From Bacteroidales bacterium (lineage in GTDB: Bacteria; Bacteroidota; Bacteroidia; Bacteroidales; Muribaculaceae): a stretch of DNA of 52,445 bases. How positions within the stretch are numbered: the stretch's first letter is position 1; every line of letters begins with the position of its first letter. The notes under the pieces were generated by a model, which searched no databases, was not told where the DNA came from, and saw only the letters and a list, made by a program, of their open reading frames with translations. The stretch is from assembly GCA_014800245.1 (NCBI GenBank), contig JAAVGM010000010.1, positions 7,249 through 59,693 on the forward strand. The letters run 5' to 3'. Shown in pieces: positions 1 to 8,596 of the stretch. The translations under genes were made by a program, and so were the position numbers.

Positions 1-68
1 ACTCCATCTTTGTTTTACGATTAAGACTTGGAATTTCCAGGTATGCTTAATCCAAATTTACTATATCT

Positions 69-812
69 ATGAAAATCGGCTTCTTTGTCCCTTGCTATAT
101 TGATGCGATAGCTCCACAGGCGGCTATATCATCTTTCAAACTTCTCCAAAGGCTCGGACTCAAACCTGAGTTTATCGAGTCTGCCACATGCTGTGGCCTC
201 CCTCTTAAGGATATGGGGTACACTCATTCTGCCTGCAAGGTGGAGAAATCAGTGGCTTCTCATCTCGCCGGCTATGATCATATCGTGATGCCTTCAGGCA
301 TTTGCGCCGACCAATTTCGCAACCATTTTGAAGATCTGCCTCAGACTCCGGAAATCGAACAGATACGTCAAGCATCTGTGGATCTCGTTACATTCCTTCA
401 CGACATCATCAAGGTTGATTCCCTCCCCTGGGCCTCTTTCCCACATCGCGTGGCGCTTCACAATGGGTGTCATTCCCTGCGCTATCTTAACGAGGCACGC
501 CCCACCGAACTGATGATCGAGGATTTCTCAAAGACAGCCGATCTTCTCAGCCTTGTGGATGGCATCGAGGTTGGGTATGCCACACGCAAAGATGAATGCT
601 GCGGATTCGGAGGCACTTTCACCATCTGGGATCAAAGCTGCTCCGGACAGCAGGGTCTTGATAAAGTGAACGACTATGCCCGAAATGGTTTCAAATACGT
701 TACATCGCAAGATATGTCGTGCCTCCTTCATCAATCGTGTGTGGCACGTAAATTTGGATTGGATATTAAGTTTTACTATATCGCCGAGATTCTTAACGGC
801 GACGCAAAATAA
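69..812 (+). CDS. lutA: L-lactate utilisation Fe-S protein LutA (YkgE)
   Basis: Predicted subunit of the LutABC lactate oxidation complex, which oxidises L-lactate to pyruvate in the cytoplasm. The 247-residue length is normal for LutA/YkgE. Two cysteine-rich CCG-type motifs are visible: a CCGLP motif near residue 42 and an ECCGFGG motif near residue 176, each preceded by further cysteines, as expected for ligands of an unusual Fe-S cluster. It opens a three-gene operon, with lutB starting 21 nt after its stop. The N-terminus MKIGFFVPC is standard for the family. No lactate permease lies in the window. Only 68 bp precede the gene, so its promoter may be outside; I saw no clear TAnnTTTG box in them. 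Confidence 0.93.
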   Translation: MKIGFFVPCYIDAIAPQAAISSFKLLQRLGLKPEFIESATCCGLPLKDMGYTHSACKVEKSVASHLAGYDHIVMPSGICADQFRNHFEDLPQTPEIEQIRQASVDLVTFLHDIIKVDSLPWASFPHRVALHNGCHSLRYLNEARPTELMIEDFSKTADLLSLVDGIEVGYATRKDECCGFGGTFTIWDQSCSGQQGLDKVNDYARNGFKYVTSQDMSCLLHQSCVARKFGLDIKFYYIAEILNGDAK

Positions 813-833
813 GCACTCCTTAAATTAAGCACC

Positions 834-2252
834 ATGAGCAAACAGGTTAATCAGGTAAAGCTCGGCGCCGAATTCATTGCCGACACTCCTCATCGCGAAA
901 GCAACGACCGTTGCCTTTGGGCAGCCCGAATGCGTCGCGATAAGGTGGCGAATACTCTCCCTGAATGGGAAGAGATGCGCAATCTTGCATCCGAGATAAA
1001 GAAAAATTCCCTTTCGCATCTCGACGAATATCTCGTGCAGTTTGAAGATAATCTTCAATCCCGCGGGATAAAGGTACATTGGGCCGAAACAGCGGAAAAT
1101 CATAATGAGATCGTTCTCGATATCCTGCGATCTCACAACGTGGAGACCCTCACCAAAGGGAAATCCATGACTATGGATGAATGCTCAATGAGAGAATATC
1201 TTGAAGAGAATGGAATTGAGGTGAATGAGTCGGATCTCGGCGAAAGAATTCAGCAACTCGATAATCAGCGCGACAGTCATATCGTGATGCCGGCTATCCA
1301 TAAATTGCGATCCGATGTGGCTCGTATTTTTGCCGAAAAACTTGGTTCGGATCCATCTAACGACGACCCGACATATCTCAACAGCGTGATGCGTGCGGAT
1401 ATGCGCAAACGATATATTAAGGCCCAAGCCGGGATGATCGGTTGCAATTATGCCGTTGCCGACACAGGAACAGTTGTGATGTGCTCTAATGAGGGAGATG
1501 TCGATATATGCGCCACAGTGCCTCCCCTTCTTATCGTGACTATCGGTATTGAGAAAGTGATTCCTTCTCAAAAAGATTTGCCTCTCTTCCTTCGTCTGCT
1601 TTCCCGCAGCTCGTTGGGGTATGATATAACCCAATACACATCTCATATCTCTTCTCCTGCACCGGGACAGGAGATTCATGTCGTGCTTCTTGACAATGGT
1701 CGTTCGGATCGACTGGGTCAGTCATATTGGGAGGTGCTTAAATGTATGCGTTGCGGAGCCTGCATGAACACCTGCCCCGTATTCCGTCGCACATCCGGCA
1801 TCTCCTATGATGCAAATTATATGGGACCGTTAGGCGAAGCTCTTATGCCTTCTTATGATCTGCATCGCTATGCACGTCTCCCCTTCTCTTGCACCCACTG
1901 CGGTTCGTGTGGGAATGTATGTCCGGTGAAGGTTCCTCTCCCTGAATTGATTTTCAACTGGCGCAAGGTTGTTGTGGAGAATCGCGAATCACTCTTCTCT
2001 CATGATCTGGAGGAAGGGATGATGGAATTGGTTTTGAAAAATTCCACCGATCTTCAACATGCCGAAAAACTCGGACTATGGGCTTTGCGTCATCTGCCCG
2101 CAACCCTTACGGAAAGCGGTGTCAACCCTTGGGCTAAATGGCATAAAAATCCTATACCCCCCGAACAGACTTTCCGCGAATGGTATAAGAAAAATGTTGC
2201 TGACGATGGGGATAAGAAAGAGGAGAAAGAAGAGGATCAAACTGACAAATAA
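834..2252 (+). CDS. lutB: Lactate utilisation iron-sulfur protein LutB (YkgF)
   Basis: Second LutABC subunit, 472 residues, typical length. An N-terminal LUD domain is followed by a ferredoxin-like region with two clusters, CMRCGACMNTCP near residue 303 and CTHCGSCGNVCP near residue 355, each fitting a 4Fe-4S site. The C-terminal tail is rich in Lys and Glu, which looks like a species-specific extension. The protein probably passes electrons from lactate oxidation through its clusters to an acceptor. It lies between lutA and lutC and is co-directional with both; lutC starts 8 nt after its stop. Confidence 0.94.
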   Translation: MSKQVNQVKLGAEFIADTPHRESNDRCLWAARMRRDKVANTLPEWEEMRNLASEIKKNSLSHLDEYLVQFEDNLQSRGIKVHWAETAENHNEIVLDILRSHNVETLTKGKSMTMDECSMREYLEENGIEVNESDLGERIQQLDNQRDSHIVMPAIHKLRSDVARIFAEKLGSDPSNDDPTYLNSVMRADMRKRYIKAQAGMIGCNYAVADTGTVVMCSNEGDVDICATVPPLLIVTIGIEKVIPSQKDLPLFLRLLSRSSLGYDITQYTSHISSPAPGQEIHVVLLDNGRSDRLGQSYWEVLKCMRCGACMNTCPVFRRTSGISYDANYMGPLGEALMPSYDLHRYARLPFSCTHCGSCGNVCPVKVPLPELIFNWRKVVVENRESLFSHDLEEGMMELVLKNSTDLQHAEKLGLWALRHLPATLTESGVNPWAKWHKNPIPPEQTFREWYKKNVADDGDKKEEKEEDQTDK

Positions 2253-2260
2253 GAAGAGCT

Positions 2261-2863
2261 ATGACTAAAGATAATAACACACTCTCTGCCCGCGACCGCA
2301 TACTTGCGCGCGTTCGTGCCAACCGACCTGAAGCCGTAACGCATCCTGAAGTTCCGGTCTTCCCTATTGCCGGAGAGCCTGTCGAGAATTTCATAAACCA
2401 TGTCGAGGGTTTCGACGGGAAAGTAGTCAACACAAATTCCCGCGAGGAAGCGCTTGCATGGCTTCGGGATAACATTTCGCAATCAGATTCCTATCTGGTA
2501 TATAGCGGAGTGGAAGGTTATGAGGGTAACGTAACCCTCGACCAACTCCCCTCACCGGCAGATGCTCATAAACTCTCGGCAAGTGTTGGAGAAGGGATTT
2601 TAGGGATTGGAGAAACAGGAAGCGTACTTGTTGAGCCGGAAACATTCGGGAGGATGTCTAACGGTCTGCTGGCGATAAATCTATATCTCCTGCTCGACCG
2701 AACCAAGATTTTCCCGGGACTTCAAGAGGCATATGCACAAATGGATTTATCAAAAGTGCAATACACATCTCTATTTTCAGGCCCTTCCGCCACGGCTGAT
2801 ATAGAAGCTGTCCATATAACCGGAGCGCAAGGGCCTGTATCTCTTACAGTGCTGCTTTATTAA
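2261..2863 (+). CDS. lutC: LUD-domain protein LutC (YkgG)
   Basis: Third subunit of the lactate utilisation complex, 200 residues, consisting of a single LUD domain. Features seen are an N-terminal ARDRILARVRANRP helix as in other LutC proteins, and a GETGSVLVEP stretch near residues 124-133, matching the conserved G-ET-G/S core of LUD proteins. The stop lies only 3 nt from the stop of the convergent DUF1349 gene, and I see no strong terminator between them, so transcripts from the two sides probably overlap. Confidence 0.92.
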   Translation: MTKDNNTLSARDRILARVRANRPEAVTHPEVPVFPIAGEPVENFINHVEGFDGKVVNTNSREEALAWLRDNISQSDSYLVYSGVEGYEGNVTLDQLPSPADAHKLSASVGEGILGIGETGSVLVEPETFGRMSNGLLAINLYLLLDRTKIFPGLQEAYAQMDLSKVQYTSLFSGPSATADIEAVHITGAQGPVSLTVLLY

Positions 2864-2866
2864 TCC

Positions 2867-3520
2867 TTATTCGGCATTATTTTTAAGCCAGTCTGTCCTG
2901 ACCTTATCGGGAAGATGAGTTACGGTGAAGTTAGAAAATGTAGCCTCGAATCCGTCGCCGTCGGGACAGGCGGCAAACATGCCGATCTTCACGGGATGAT
3001 TAGCTTCCATCCAAGCGTTGCGCATCATATGGTATTCCTTATCGTCGAAGGAATAGAAAATCTCTATCGCATCAAGCCGACGCACGGCCTTTATCCATAT
3101 CGCATCCACCGGACGGTCAAGAGCAATGACACTCCAGTCGGAGGTGTGGTGGGTCACTACTGTGCTTAGATTATATTTTCCATCCACAAATTCTATTCCT
3201 GTCTTGATATAGTTTTCATGGTCAAGACGGATCATCATCCCTGCCTGGTCGAATCTCACTTTATAGTCGCCGATGATTTTCACTTTGGCTTCAAACTCCC
3301 CTCCATATTCAGCATAATAGAAGGGTGCGTCATCAACGGTAAAACCATAGTGGGAGATGCGCCAATAGTCGCTCTTGGGAGTGACTTGCATTGATAGTTT
3401 ATCCCCCTTGATGTTCCACTCTGATGGTTCATTAAACCAGTTCATTTTCTCAAGCGTCTGTGCGGATACCGAGAGCCCCATCATGGCAGACAGAAGTATG
3501 AATAATTTCGCTTTCATCAT
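2867..3520 (-). CDS. Secreted DUF1349-family protein
   Basis: 217-residue protein with a clear signal peptide (charged start MMKAK, hydrophobic core, cleavage after VSA-Q near residue 20). The mature part has the concanavalin-A-like beta-sandwich look of DUF1349: WFNEPSEW near the start, a DYWR motif, FDQAGMMIRLD in the centre and a MFAACPDGDGFEATFSNF block near the end. Family members are extracytoplasmic and of uncertain function, often presumed to act on carbohydrate. The gene diverges from the LuxR-type regulator, sharing a symmetric promoter between them, so that regulator is a plausible controller (inference). Confidence 0.8.
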   Translation of the reverse strand: MMKAKLFILLSAMMGLSVSAQTLEKMNWFNEPSEWNIKGDKLSMQVTPKSDYWRISHYGFTVDDAPFYYAEYGGEFEAKVKIIGDYKVRFDQAGMMIRLDHENYIKTGIEFVDGKYNLSTVVTHHTSDWSVIALDRPVDAIWIKAVRRLDAIEIFYSFDDKEYHMMRNAWMEANHPVKIGMFAACPDGDGFEATFSNFTVTHLPDKVRTDWLKNNAE

Positions 3521-3605
3521 GTTTTAATATCCTTTTCCAAGCGAAGTTGATTAACATTATAAATAAGTTTTACTCAACTTCATTGTAAATAACCATTAGA
3601 TTTTT

Positions 3606-3621
3606 TAACTTTGCAAAGTTA
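3606..3621. promoter_or_regulatory. Symmetric bidirectional promoter with palindromic -7 box
   Basis: The 16-bp perfect palindrome TAACTTTGCAAAGTTA holds a Bacteroidota -7 box (TAnnTTTG) on each strand. On the plus strand a TTG lies at 3583-3585, exactly 20 bp upstream. On the minus strand a TTG lies at 3644-3642, again exactly 20 bp away. The plus promoter serves the LuxR-type gene at 3644, and the minus promoter serves the DUF1349 gene at 3520. Polymerases could not occupy both at once, and the palindrome could also be an operator. Confidence 0.65.
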
Positions 3622-3643
3622 ATCACCCTTTTCACAACAGGCA

Positions 3644-4405
3644 ATGGCTAAAAATAACCATTTGGAAGAAAATAATCAGAAAAAACTTGATTCTCTCCTG
3701 CGTCATAGCGGGTCTGCCCTGCCAACGGATGTTTATAACGATGCCATCAAATATGCAGAGAGTATTGCAGGGATAGAAAATTGTGTAGCCGTTGTCAGTA
3801 ATCTTGTGGAAAACAGGAGCAGAATCATTGCCGGGAAATTTGCGGATCTTCTAAATCTCAGCGATTACGACAATGAGAACTCTATCTGGGAGAAAAAGAT
3901 ATTGGATTTGATGACTGAGGAGGAGCGACAAGAGAAATATATTGCCGAATTGCGTTTCTACCATTTTTTAAAGAGGATTGTCCCTTCAAAAAGAGATGAA
4001 TATTACCTTATGTCGCAATTAAGATTCCGCTTGCAGAATAAACGCTTCATGGATATCCAACATCGTATGTATTACATGTATGATGAATCTAAAAAGCACA
4101 TTATCGCAGCGATCTGTCTTTATTCTCCTTTGACATTTTCGCATTCGGGCAAAAGCTATGTTGTCAATTCCATAACCGGCATCTACGAAGAACTGACAAA
4201 TTCGAATAGCAACGCAGTATTAAGTCAAAGGGAGTGTCAGGTGCTTAGCCTGATTGAAAAAGGGATGAAAAGTCGCGAGATTGCCGAGACGTTAAATATC
4301 AGCATTCACACTGTCAACCGTCATCGTCAATCTATTCTCGAAAGCCTACAGGTGAAAAATTCCTATGAAGCTTGCAGGATAGCCAAATCCATGTCATTGA
4401 TATAG
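3644..4405 (+). CDS. LuxR-type helix-turn-helix transcriptional regulator
   Basis: 253-residue protein with a C-terminal LuxR/GerE DNA-binding domain at about residues 190-245: LSQRECQVL, then SREIAETLNISIHTVNRHR, which contains the expected recognition helix. The N-terminal 180 residues have no receiver-domain Asp pattern and may be a PAS-like or helical sensor domain. I cannot name its signal. It is read away from the DUF1349 gene and its last 12 nt overlap the convergent hydrolase remnant. It has a close promoter at 3583-3613 that leaves a leader of about 25 nt. Confidence 0.85.
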   Translation: MAKNNHLEENNQKKLDSLLRHSGSALPTDVYNDAIKYAESIAGIENCVAVVSNLVENRSRIIAGKFADLLNLSDYDNENSIWEKKILDLMTEEERQEKYIAELRFYHFLKRIVPSKRDEYYLMSQLRFRLQNKRFMDIQHRMYYMYDESKKHIIAAICLYSPLTFSHSGKSYVVNSITGIYEELTNSNSNAVLSQRECQVLSLIEKGMKSREIAETLNISIHTVNRHRQSILESLQVKNSYEACRIAKSMSLI

Positions 4406-4870
4406 ATTCTTATTTATCCACTTTAAAAAGTCCTTCCTATCTACGATGGTCCAGGAATGAGGATGCCTCTGACCTGTTGCCTTTCTATATCCCTTATTGT
4501 GAGTCAGGATTAAATCGGCATTATCATTCCCTATCAAACGAAGATCGTTGATAAAACAGGTTCCATCCATAATATTCAATCCAAGCACATCCGTTTGACG
4601 CTTATTAAGCCACCAATCTTCTGCCGGTTCAATATAATATCTCACCGGAACGTCTATGAGCGACATAATAGCAGAGTGGGTGGAGTCGGCTATTTCATAA
4701 GGTGAACAATCCTTTATACCCTCAATATCCTTATATAATTGAGCATAGATTCCATCCTCCGTATCTTTATGATATGATTCTATGTCTCGTTTAGTTGAGA
4801 AAAGGAATCTATTATAATCAAGAGGTGAATCCTTTCCCAAAGTCGAGTCCATCACGAGAATGCTCCACAT
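4394..4870 (-). pseudogene. C-terminal fragment of an alpha/beta hydrolase fused to foreign 5' sequence
   Basis: Open frame of 158 codons. The last 110-140 residues resemble the C-terminal part of Bacteroidales alpha/beta hydrolases: a PVRYYIEP segment, DWW, an INDLRLIGN helix, and RHPHSW carrying the likely catalytic His. The N-terminal half with the nucleophile elbow GxSxG is missing. The first 20 or so codons lie in a different frame of the DUF3990-like remnant (4818-4913), so they are not native hydrolase sequence. I read this as a fusion scar; a translated product would lack a catalytic nucleophile. It could still be expressed, as it sits downstream of the intact DUF3791 gene. Confidence 0.55.
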
Positions 4871-4913
4871 CGGGCATGGTAAAAAGTTGGTCGGAAGAAT
4901 GATAAACTAACAT
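4818..4913 (-). pseudogene. Truncated DUF3990-like toxin (N-terminal remnant)
   Basis: A 31-codon frame starting at an ATG that overlaps the DUF3791 stop codon (ATGTTAG). It begins MLVYHSSDQ and contains HSRDGLDFGKGF, which matches the opening of DUF3990 proteins (YHGS..., then DFGxGFY), a family usually encoded directly after DUF3791. The frame ends at TGA right after the GKGF motif, where the remainder of a normal protein of roughly 150 residues should follow. The sequence beyond is hydrolase-like, not DUF3990. The overlap is typical of a coupled antitoxin-toxin pair, so the toxin was probably lost by recombination. Confidence 0.6.
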
Positions 4914-5125
4914 AGAGCACTTCCTTTCTTTTTCATCAGCTCAATAACATCTTCGGCAACATATTCAAGACTAAATGTATGAAGCACATCATAGGCAGCC
5001 GCTAAATAATCCTTTATTATGCCTGCATCTTGTAATTTCCGATAGATTAGAGAGCATGATTTTCCTGTTCTCAAAGCTAAAGCTCCGATAACACATGTCA
5101 CATAATCTATTTGTTTTTTTGTCAT
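4907..5125 (-). CDS. DUF3791-family small protein (putative antitoxin-like partner)
   Basis: 72 residues. Recognised by the family pattern: an N-terminal KKQIDYVTCVIGALA helix, LIYRKLQDAGIIKDY in the centre, then YDVLHTFS and a C-terminal YVAEDVIELMKKKG. DUF3791 genes are normally paired with DUF3990 and are thought to form a toxin-antitoxin or regulatory pair; the molecular function is not established. Here the partner survives only as a 31-residue remnant, leaving this gene orphaned. Two back-to-back TAAATTTG boxes at 5163-5178 lie about 40 bp upstream. Confidence 0.75.
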   Translation of the reverse strand: MTKKQIDYVTCVIGALALRTGKSCSLIYRKLQDAGIIKDYLAAAYDVLHTFSLEYVAEDVIELMKKKGSALC

Positions 5126-5162
5126 AGCTTCAGAAAATTTTTATTTTTGGTTTTCTATATTG

Positions 5163-5178
5163 CAAATTTACAAATTTA
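5163..5178 (-). promoter_or_regulatory. Tandem -7 boxes upstream of the DUF3791 gene
   Basis: Read on the minus strand, TAAATTTG occurs twice with no gap. Both match the Bacteroidota -7 consensus. No TTG sits at the expected 20-bp distance, so promoter activity is likely but not certain. Confidence 0.45.
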
Positions 5179-5195
5179 TAATCATTTATCAAAAG

Positions 5196-5240
5196 CATAG
5201 AGTCCATCCAACATCATTTTAATATTGGATGGACTCTATG
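5196..5240. terminator. 16-bp perfect hairpin downstream of the TonB-dependent receptor
   Basis: Arms 5196-5211 and 5225-5240 pair perfectly over 16 bp around a 13-nt loop. It lies 74 bp past the stop of the receptor gene on the minus strand and just upstream of the DUF3791 promoter, so it most likely ends the receptor transcript. There is no long U-tract. Confidence 0.7.
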
Positions 5241-5313
5241 TATTTGAAAAAATTTAGAGAATTGACCGGAATACTCCATGCTGACAGCAAAGATAATAAA
5301 ATCATTTGGAATT

Positions 5314-7650
5314 TCAGAAACAAATCTTATAATATAGGTTTGGCATACAGATCCCATCACGATATTCTTCAACACGTCCAGTCTTGAAATTATATTCGTG
5401 ACCGAGATATTCATTATAAAAAGTGGCATTGAGCCATTTTAAACCGAACTCATGTGATAGTTTACGACGATTAATGCGATAATATACTGAGAAGTCAGCC
5501 CATAAGACCGGCTTGAGTTGTTGACTGTAGGCCAATCGTTCATCAAAAATAACTTCCTGTGCTGTAATTGATTCATCCTCTAAAATCGGAGTGTATCGAT
5601 CTCCTCCGCGGAATGTTATTCGTGCGTTGGCACCCAATATATTTCTACGACTTGCACCCACCATCCATTCCTTTCCTCCAAGAAGATTAAAAAGATAATT
5701 ACGATTATAGCGCGTATTACGCCATATACTGTCACCACCTTTATAGCGTGAACTGAAAACGGAGCCTGTGAACATGAAATAATAGCCGTTTGACATATAT
5801 TTCTCAAACGTAAGCTCAAGTCCGTAGTTTAGCCCGCGTCCGGTACTTTCAAACTTATCAGTAATGAACCAATCATCTTTATTGTTAATCAAAGAATTTG
5901 AGCCACCTGCCACAACAGGTACTTTATAAAGCAGCTGTAGATATGGCTCTATGCGAAGATGAAAATCGTTGCCTATGTTCCAATCATAGGTTAATACGAA
6001 ATGATGTCCTCGTGTAAAGTCGAGATCCTTGTTAATCAGCTCCCCCTCATCATTACGTGTGAAATAATAGTTGAGCAATTCAGTACGGCTATGGCTACCA
6101 TAAGAGAACACCAGCGATTGTTTTTGATTGATGTTATATTTTATAGCCAGACGAGGCTCGATGCTGTAATGGCCGTTAAGCGCGAAATACTGCAAATGAA
6201 CTCCCGGATTAATCTGCCATTTCCAAGACGGTGATAGCGAGAACTCAGTGTAACTCTCCAATAATGCACTGTTACCATATTCATTCGCAATTGTTTTCAT
6301 TTCTTCCCCAACACCGGGAGCTTTTTTAAGGAGCATATCGTAAAACATTCCGGTCACGACAATGCCTGTGCGGTTATTTCCGATATGCCCTATACGGTGG
6401 TTCATAAATGCGTTGAAAACAAGATTGTAATTATTCTTCTTTATGATATTATCCCGATGTTCTACAAGATTATCATCAAGGGCATTCTGATGGGAGTCTA
6501 TGCCATTGTATGTTCCGGCTATGGTAGTGTTGAATTGTGTGGTTTCGTTTAGACGATATTTATGATTCACGCCCAGTGCTCCCATCCAGATTGATGTGTT
6601 GAAGAAATTTCGGTCGGATTCATATTTCCATTCCTCTTTATTGGTTTTGGCATTCTCCTTGTTTCCGTCAATAAGTCCAAGACCCCACACAGAAAATGTG
6701 CCGGCCTTCTTTGTGGGGAAATTCAATTTCAATGATAGATCCTGATATTTCATCCCTTGTCCTGCTCCATCAGGTAGAAAACTTGAAATCATCCAGAGAG
6801 TTGAATATCTATAATTAAAAAGATATGAAGATTTACCGCCCTTTTTGAAAGGTCCTTCTGAAGAAAGGTCTATTCCCATCGTACCAAGAGATACTGTATG
6901 CTCCCACCTGTTGTTATTACCCGTACGGAGTTTCAGATCGAATACCCCTGCAAGTGCATTGCCATATTCCGCTGGAAAAGCACCGGTGAGGAAATCCGAA
7001 TTACCGAGCACAAGACTACTAAGAGCAGTCAGACCTCCACCACCGAATCCCCCTACTTCTCCAAAATGATTAGGGTTCGGAATCTCCACACCTTCAAGTT
7101 TCCATTGCATCAATTTGGGGGCATTGCCACGTACGGTGATCCCATTGTCTCCGATATTGGTGGCGACGCCTGCAAAAGCTCCAGCCAATCGCGCCGGGTC
7201 GTCAAGACCGCCGGCAAAACGTCCCGCTTCCTCCACACTCAGCATTCTGCCACTTGACAGATTCATATTGTTGAGTGGGAGATATTTAATTACTTTTGGA
7301 GTAACTACAATCTCATTTAGTTCAGAACCCAATCCCTGAAGAGGAATCTCGATTCTCGTCTCCTTGGATGAAGAGACTATTACATCTTTCATCAACACAG
7401 GTGCATATCCTACATAAGAGGCTTCCATATCATAGCGTCCTACGGGTATATCTTTAAATTGAAAATACCCAAGACTATCGGAAACCACACGTTGCCCCTG
7501 ATATGAAAGCTTTATAGTGCCAAAAGGCAGCCCCTCTTCAGTTGCTGCGTCGATGACTCTTCCTATGATAGTCTGCACAGGGGTCTGGCAGAAACCTTTG
7601 ACTGCAGTAAGCAGGAAGCATAGAAATAGCAATTTTATTTGTCTGTTCAT
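5314..7650 (-). CDS. TonB-dependent outer-membrane receptor with carboxypeptidase-regulatory-like domain
   Basis: About 778 residues. I place the start at 7650 (MNRQIKLLFLC) because it gives a clean signal peptide ending at GFCQ; the upstream in-frame ATG at 7701 would put 17 residues before it and overlaps the promoter. After the signal comes a CarboxypepD_reg-like beta domain (IIGRVIDAATEEGLPFGTI), then a plug (GGLDDPARLAGAFAGV, ITVRGNAPKLMQWKLEGVEIPNPNHF is split over two strands) and a C-terminal beta-barrel ending in an aromatic residue. It takes up an unknown substrate across the outer membrane using TonB. There is no SusD partner, so it is not a classical polysaccharide locus. The AraC gene lies directly upstream on the same strand and may control it. 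Confidence 0.88.
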   Translation of the reverse strand: MNRQIKLLFLCFLLTAVKGFCQTPVQTIIGRVIDAATEEGLPFGTIKLSYQGQRVVSDSLGYFQFKDIPVGRYDMEASYVGYAPVLMKDVIVSSSKETRIEIPLQGLGSELNEIVVTPKVIKYLPLNNMNLSSGRMLSVEEAGRFAGGLDDPARLAGAFAGVATNIGDNGITVRGNAPKLMQWKLEGVEIPNPNHFGEVGGFGGGGLTALSSLVLGNSDFLTGAFPAEYGNALAGVFDLKLRTGNNNRWEHTVSLGTMGIDLSSEGPFKKGGKSSYLFNYRYSTLWMISSFLPDGAGQGMKYQDLSLKLNFPTKKAGTFSVWGLGLIDGNKENAKTNKEEWKYESDRNFFNTSIWMGALGVNHKYRLNETTQFNTTIAGTYNGIDSHQNALDDNLVEHRDNIIKKNNYNLVFNAFMNHRIGHIGNNRTGIVVTGMFYDMLLKKAPGVGEEMKTIANEYGNSALLESYTEFSLSPSWKWQINPGVHLQYFALNGHYSIEPRLAIKYNINQKQSLVFSYGSHSRTELLNYYFTRNDEGELINKDLDFTRGHHFVLTYDWNIGNDFHLRIEPYLQLLYKVPVVAGGSNSLINNKDDWFITDKFESTGRGLNYGLELTFEKYMSNGYYFMFTGSVFSSRYKGGDSIWRNTRYNRNYLFNLLGGKEWMVGASRRNILGANARITFRGGDRYTPILEDESITAQEVIFDERLAYSQQLKPVLWADFSVYYRINRRKLSHEFGLKWLNATFYNEYLGHEYNFKTGRVEEYRDGICMPNLYYKICF

Positions 7651-7670
7651 ATTCAATAGTTTTTGGGATG

Positions 7671-7701
7671 CAAATTTACTATGAAAAATGAACGACTTCA
7701 A
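7671..7701 (-). promoter_or_regulatory. Promoter of the TonB-dependent receptor gene
   Basis: On the minus strand, TTG at 7701-7699, a 20-bp spacer and TAAATTTG at 7678-7671 match the Bacteroidota vegetative consensus. The start codon at 7650 lies about 20 bp beyond the -7 box. Confidence 0.7.
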
Positions 7702-7726
7702 TGGAGAAATATCGGCAACGATTGGA

Positions 7727-8578
7727 CTATTTAAGGAATTTATTCCTAAATTCCAATGGAGTTATGGCAGTGTGCTTTTTAAACAATCTTGAGAAGTAGG
7801 CATGATCGTCAAAGCCTAATTCATGAGCAATCTCCTTGACAGTCAAAGATGTCAATTGAAGCAACCGCTTGGCTTCCAATATAATGGCATTCCCAATCCA
7901 TTCCGAAGGAGTCATTCCAGTGGTTTTCTTTACTGCCTCATTAAGATAGACTTCAGATATGCATAGTTGATTAGCATAAAACGAGGGTCTTTTCTGTAGC
8001 CTTACAAATTGCGGGAGCATTTGCTTGAACTTTACCGTTATTTCGGTAGTGCGGAGACGCGACTGAGGTTGCCTGCTGAATATTCTGGGAGTTATGATGC
8101 CAAGAACAACGTTGAGCATATTAAACACAACACCCTTCATATATTGCGATCCATTCATTGAAGCAATAAGACGTGAAAGAAGCTCCATCACGTCACATAT
8201 CATCGTCTTAATGTCTTTCGTAAGTTGGATTGGTTTTCCTGTCAAGGAATAATCATCAATCTGAGAACGATAGTCGTTGTCCATCATATCCGGCGACATT
8301 CTAAGCATCCAAAATTCACATTCCTCTATGCAAATATCGGAATGCACCTGCCCGGGCGCAATAATACCAAGCTCTCCCTCCGACATAGCGACCGTATGGA
8401 AATCCACATCCATGGTTCCACTCCCTTTGGTGATAAGAATTACAGTGTAACAGTCATCAATATGGGCGTCAATGTCATTGAGTTTTTTCATTCTCTCACT
8501 ATTCAGGAAGAGATGAAACACTTCCGCATCAAAAGCGGAATCTTCGTTCAGATAACGAATTGGTATATTTCGCGTCAT
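7727..8578 (-). CDS. AraC-family transcriptional regulator
   Basis: 283 residues: an N-terminal cupin-like sensor domain (AMSEGELGIIAPGQVHSD near residues 63-80) and a C-terminal AraC/XylS double helix-turn-helix. The DNA-binding part is recognised by ISEVYLNEAVKKTTGMTPSEW, then LTVKEIAHELGFDDHAYFSRLFKKHTAITPLEFR at the end, both highly typical. It lies 76 bp upstream of the TonB-dependent receptor and on the same strand; regulating that uptake gene in response to a small ligand is a reasonable inference. Its own promoter is not obvious. Confidence 0.9.
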   Translation of the reverse strand: MTRNIPIRYLNEDSAFDAEVFHLFLNSERMKKLNDIDAHIDDCYTVILITKGSGTMDVDFHTVAMSEGELGIIAPGQVHSDICIEECEFWMLRMSPDMMDNDYRSQIDDYSLTGKPIQLTKDIKTMICDVMELLSRLIASMNGSQYMKGVVFNMLNVVLGIITPRIFSRQPQSRLRTTEITVKFKQMLPQFVRLQKRPSFYANQLCISEVYLNEAVKKTTGMTPSEWIGNAIILEAKRLLQLTSLTVKEIAHELGFDDHAYFSRLFKKHTAITPLEFRNKFLK

Positions 8579-8596
8579 AAACTATATAACAGCTAC

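Noticed and set aside
5314..8578. Polysaccharide utilisation locus around the TonB-dependent receptor
   Set aside because: There is no SusD-like gene and no adjacent glycosidase; the GH2 and GH36 genes are more than 12 kb away.
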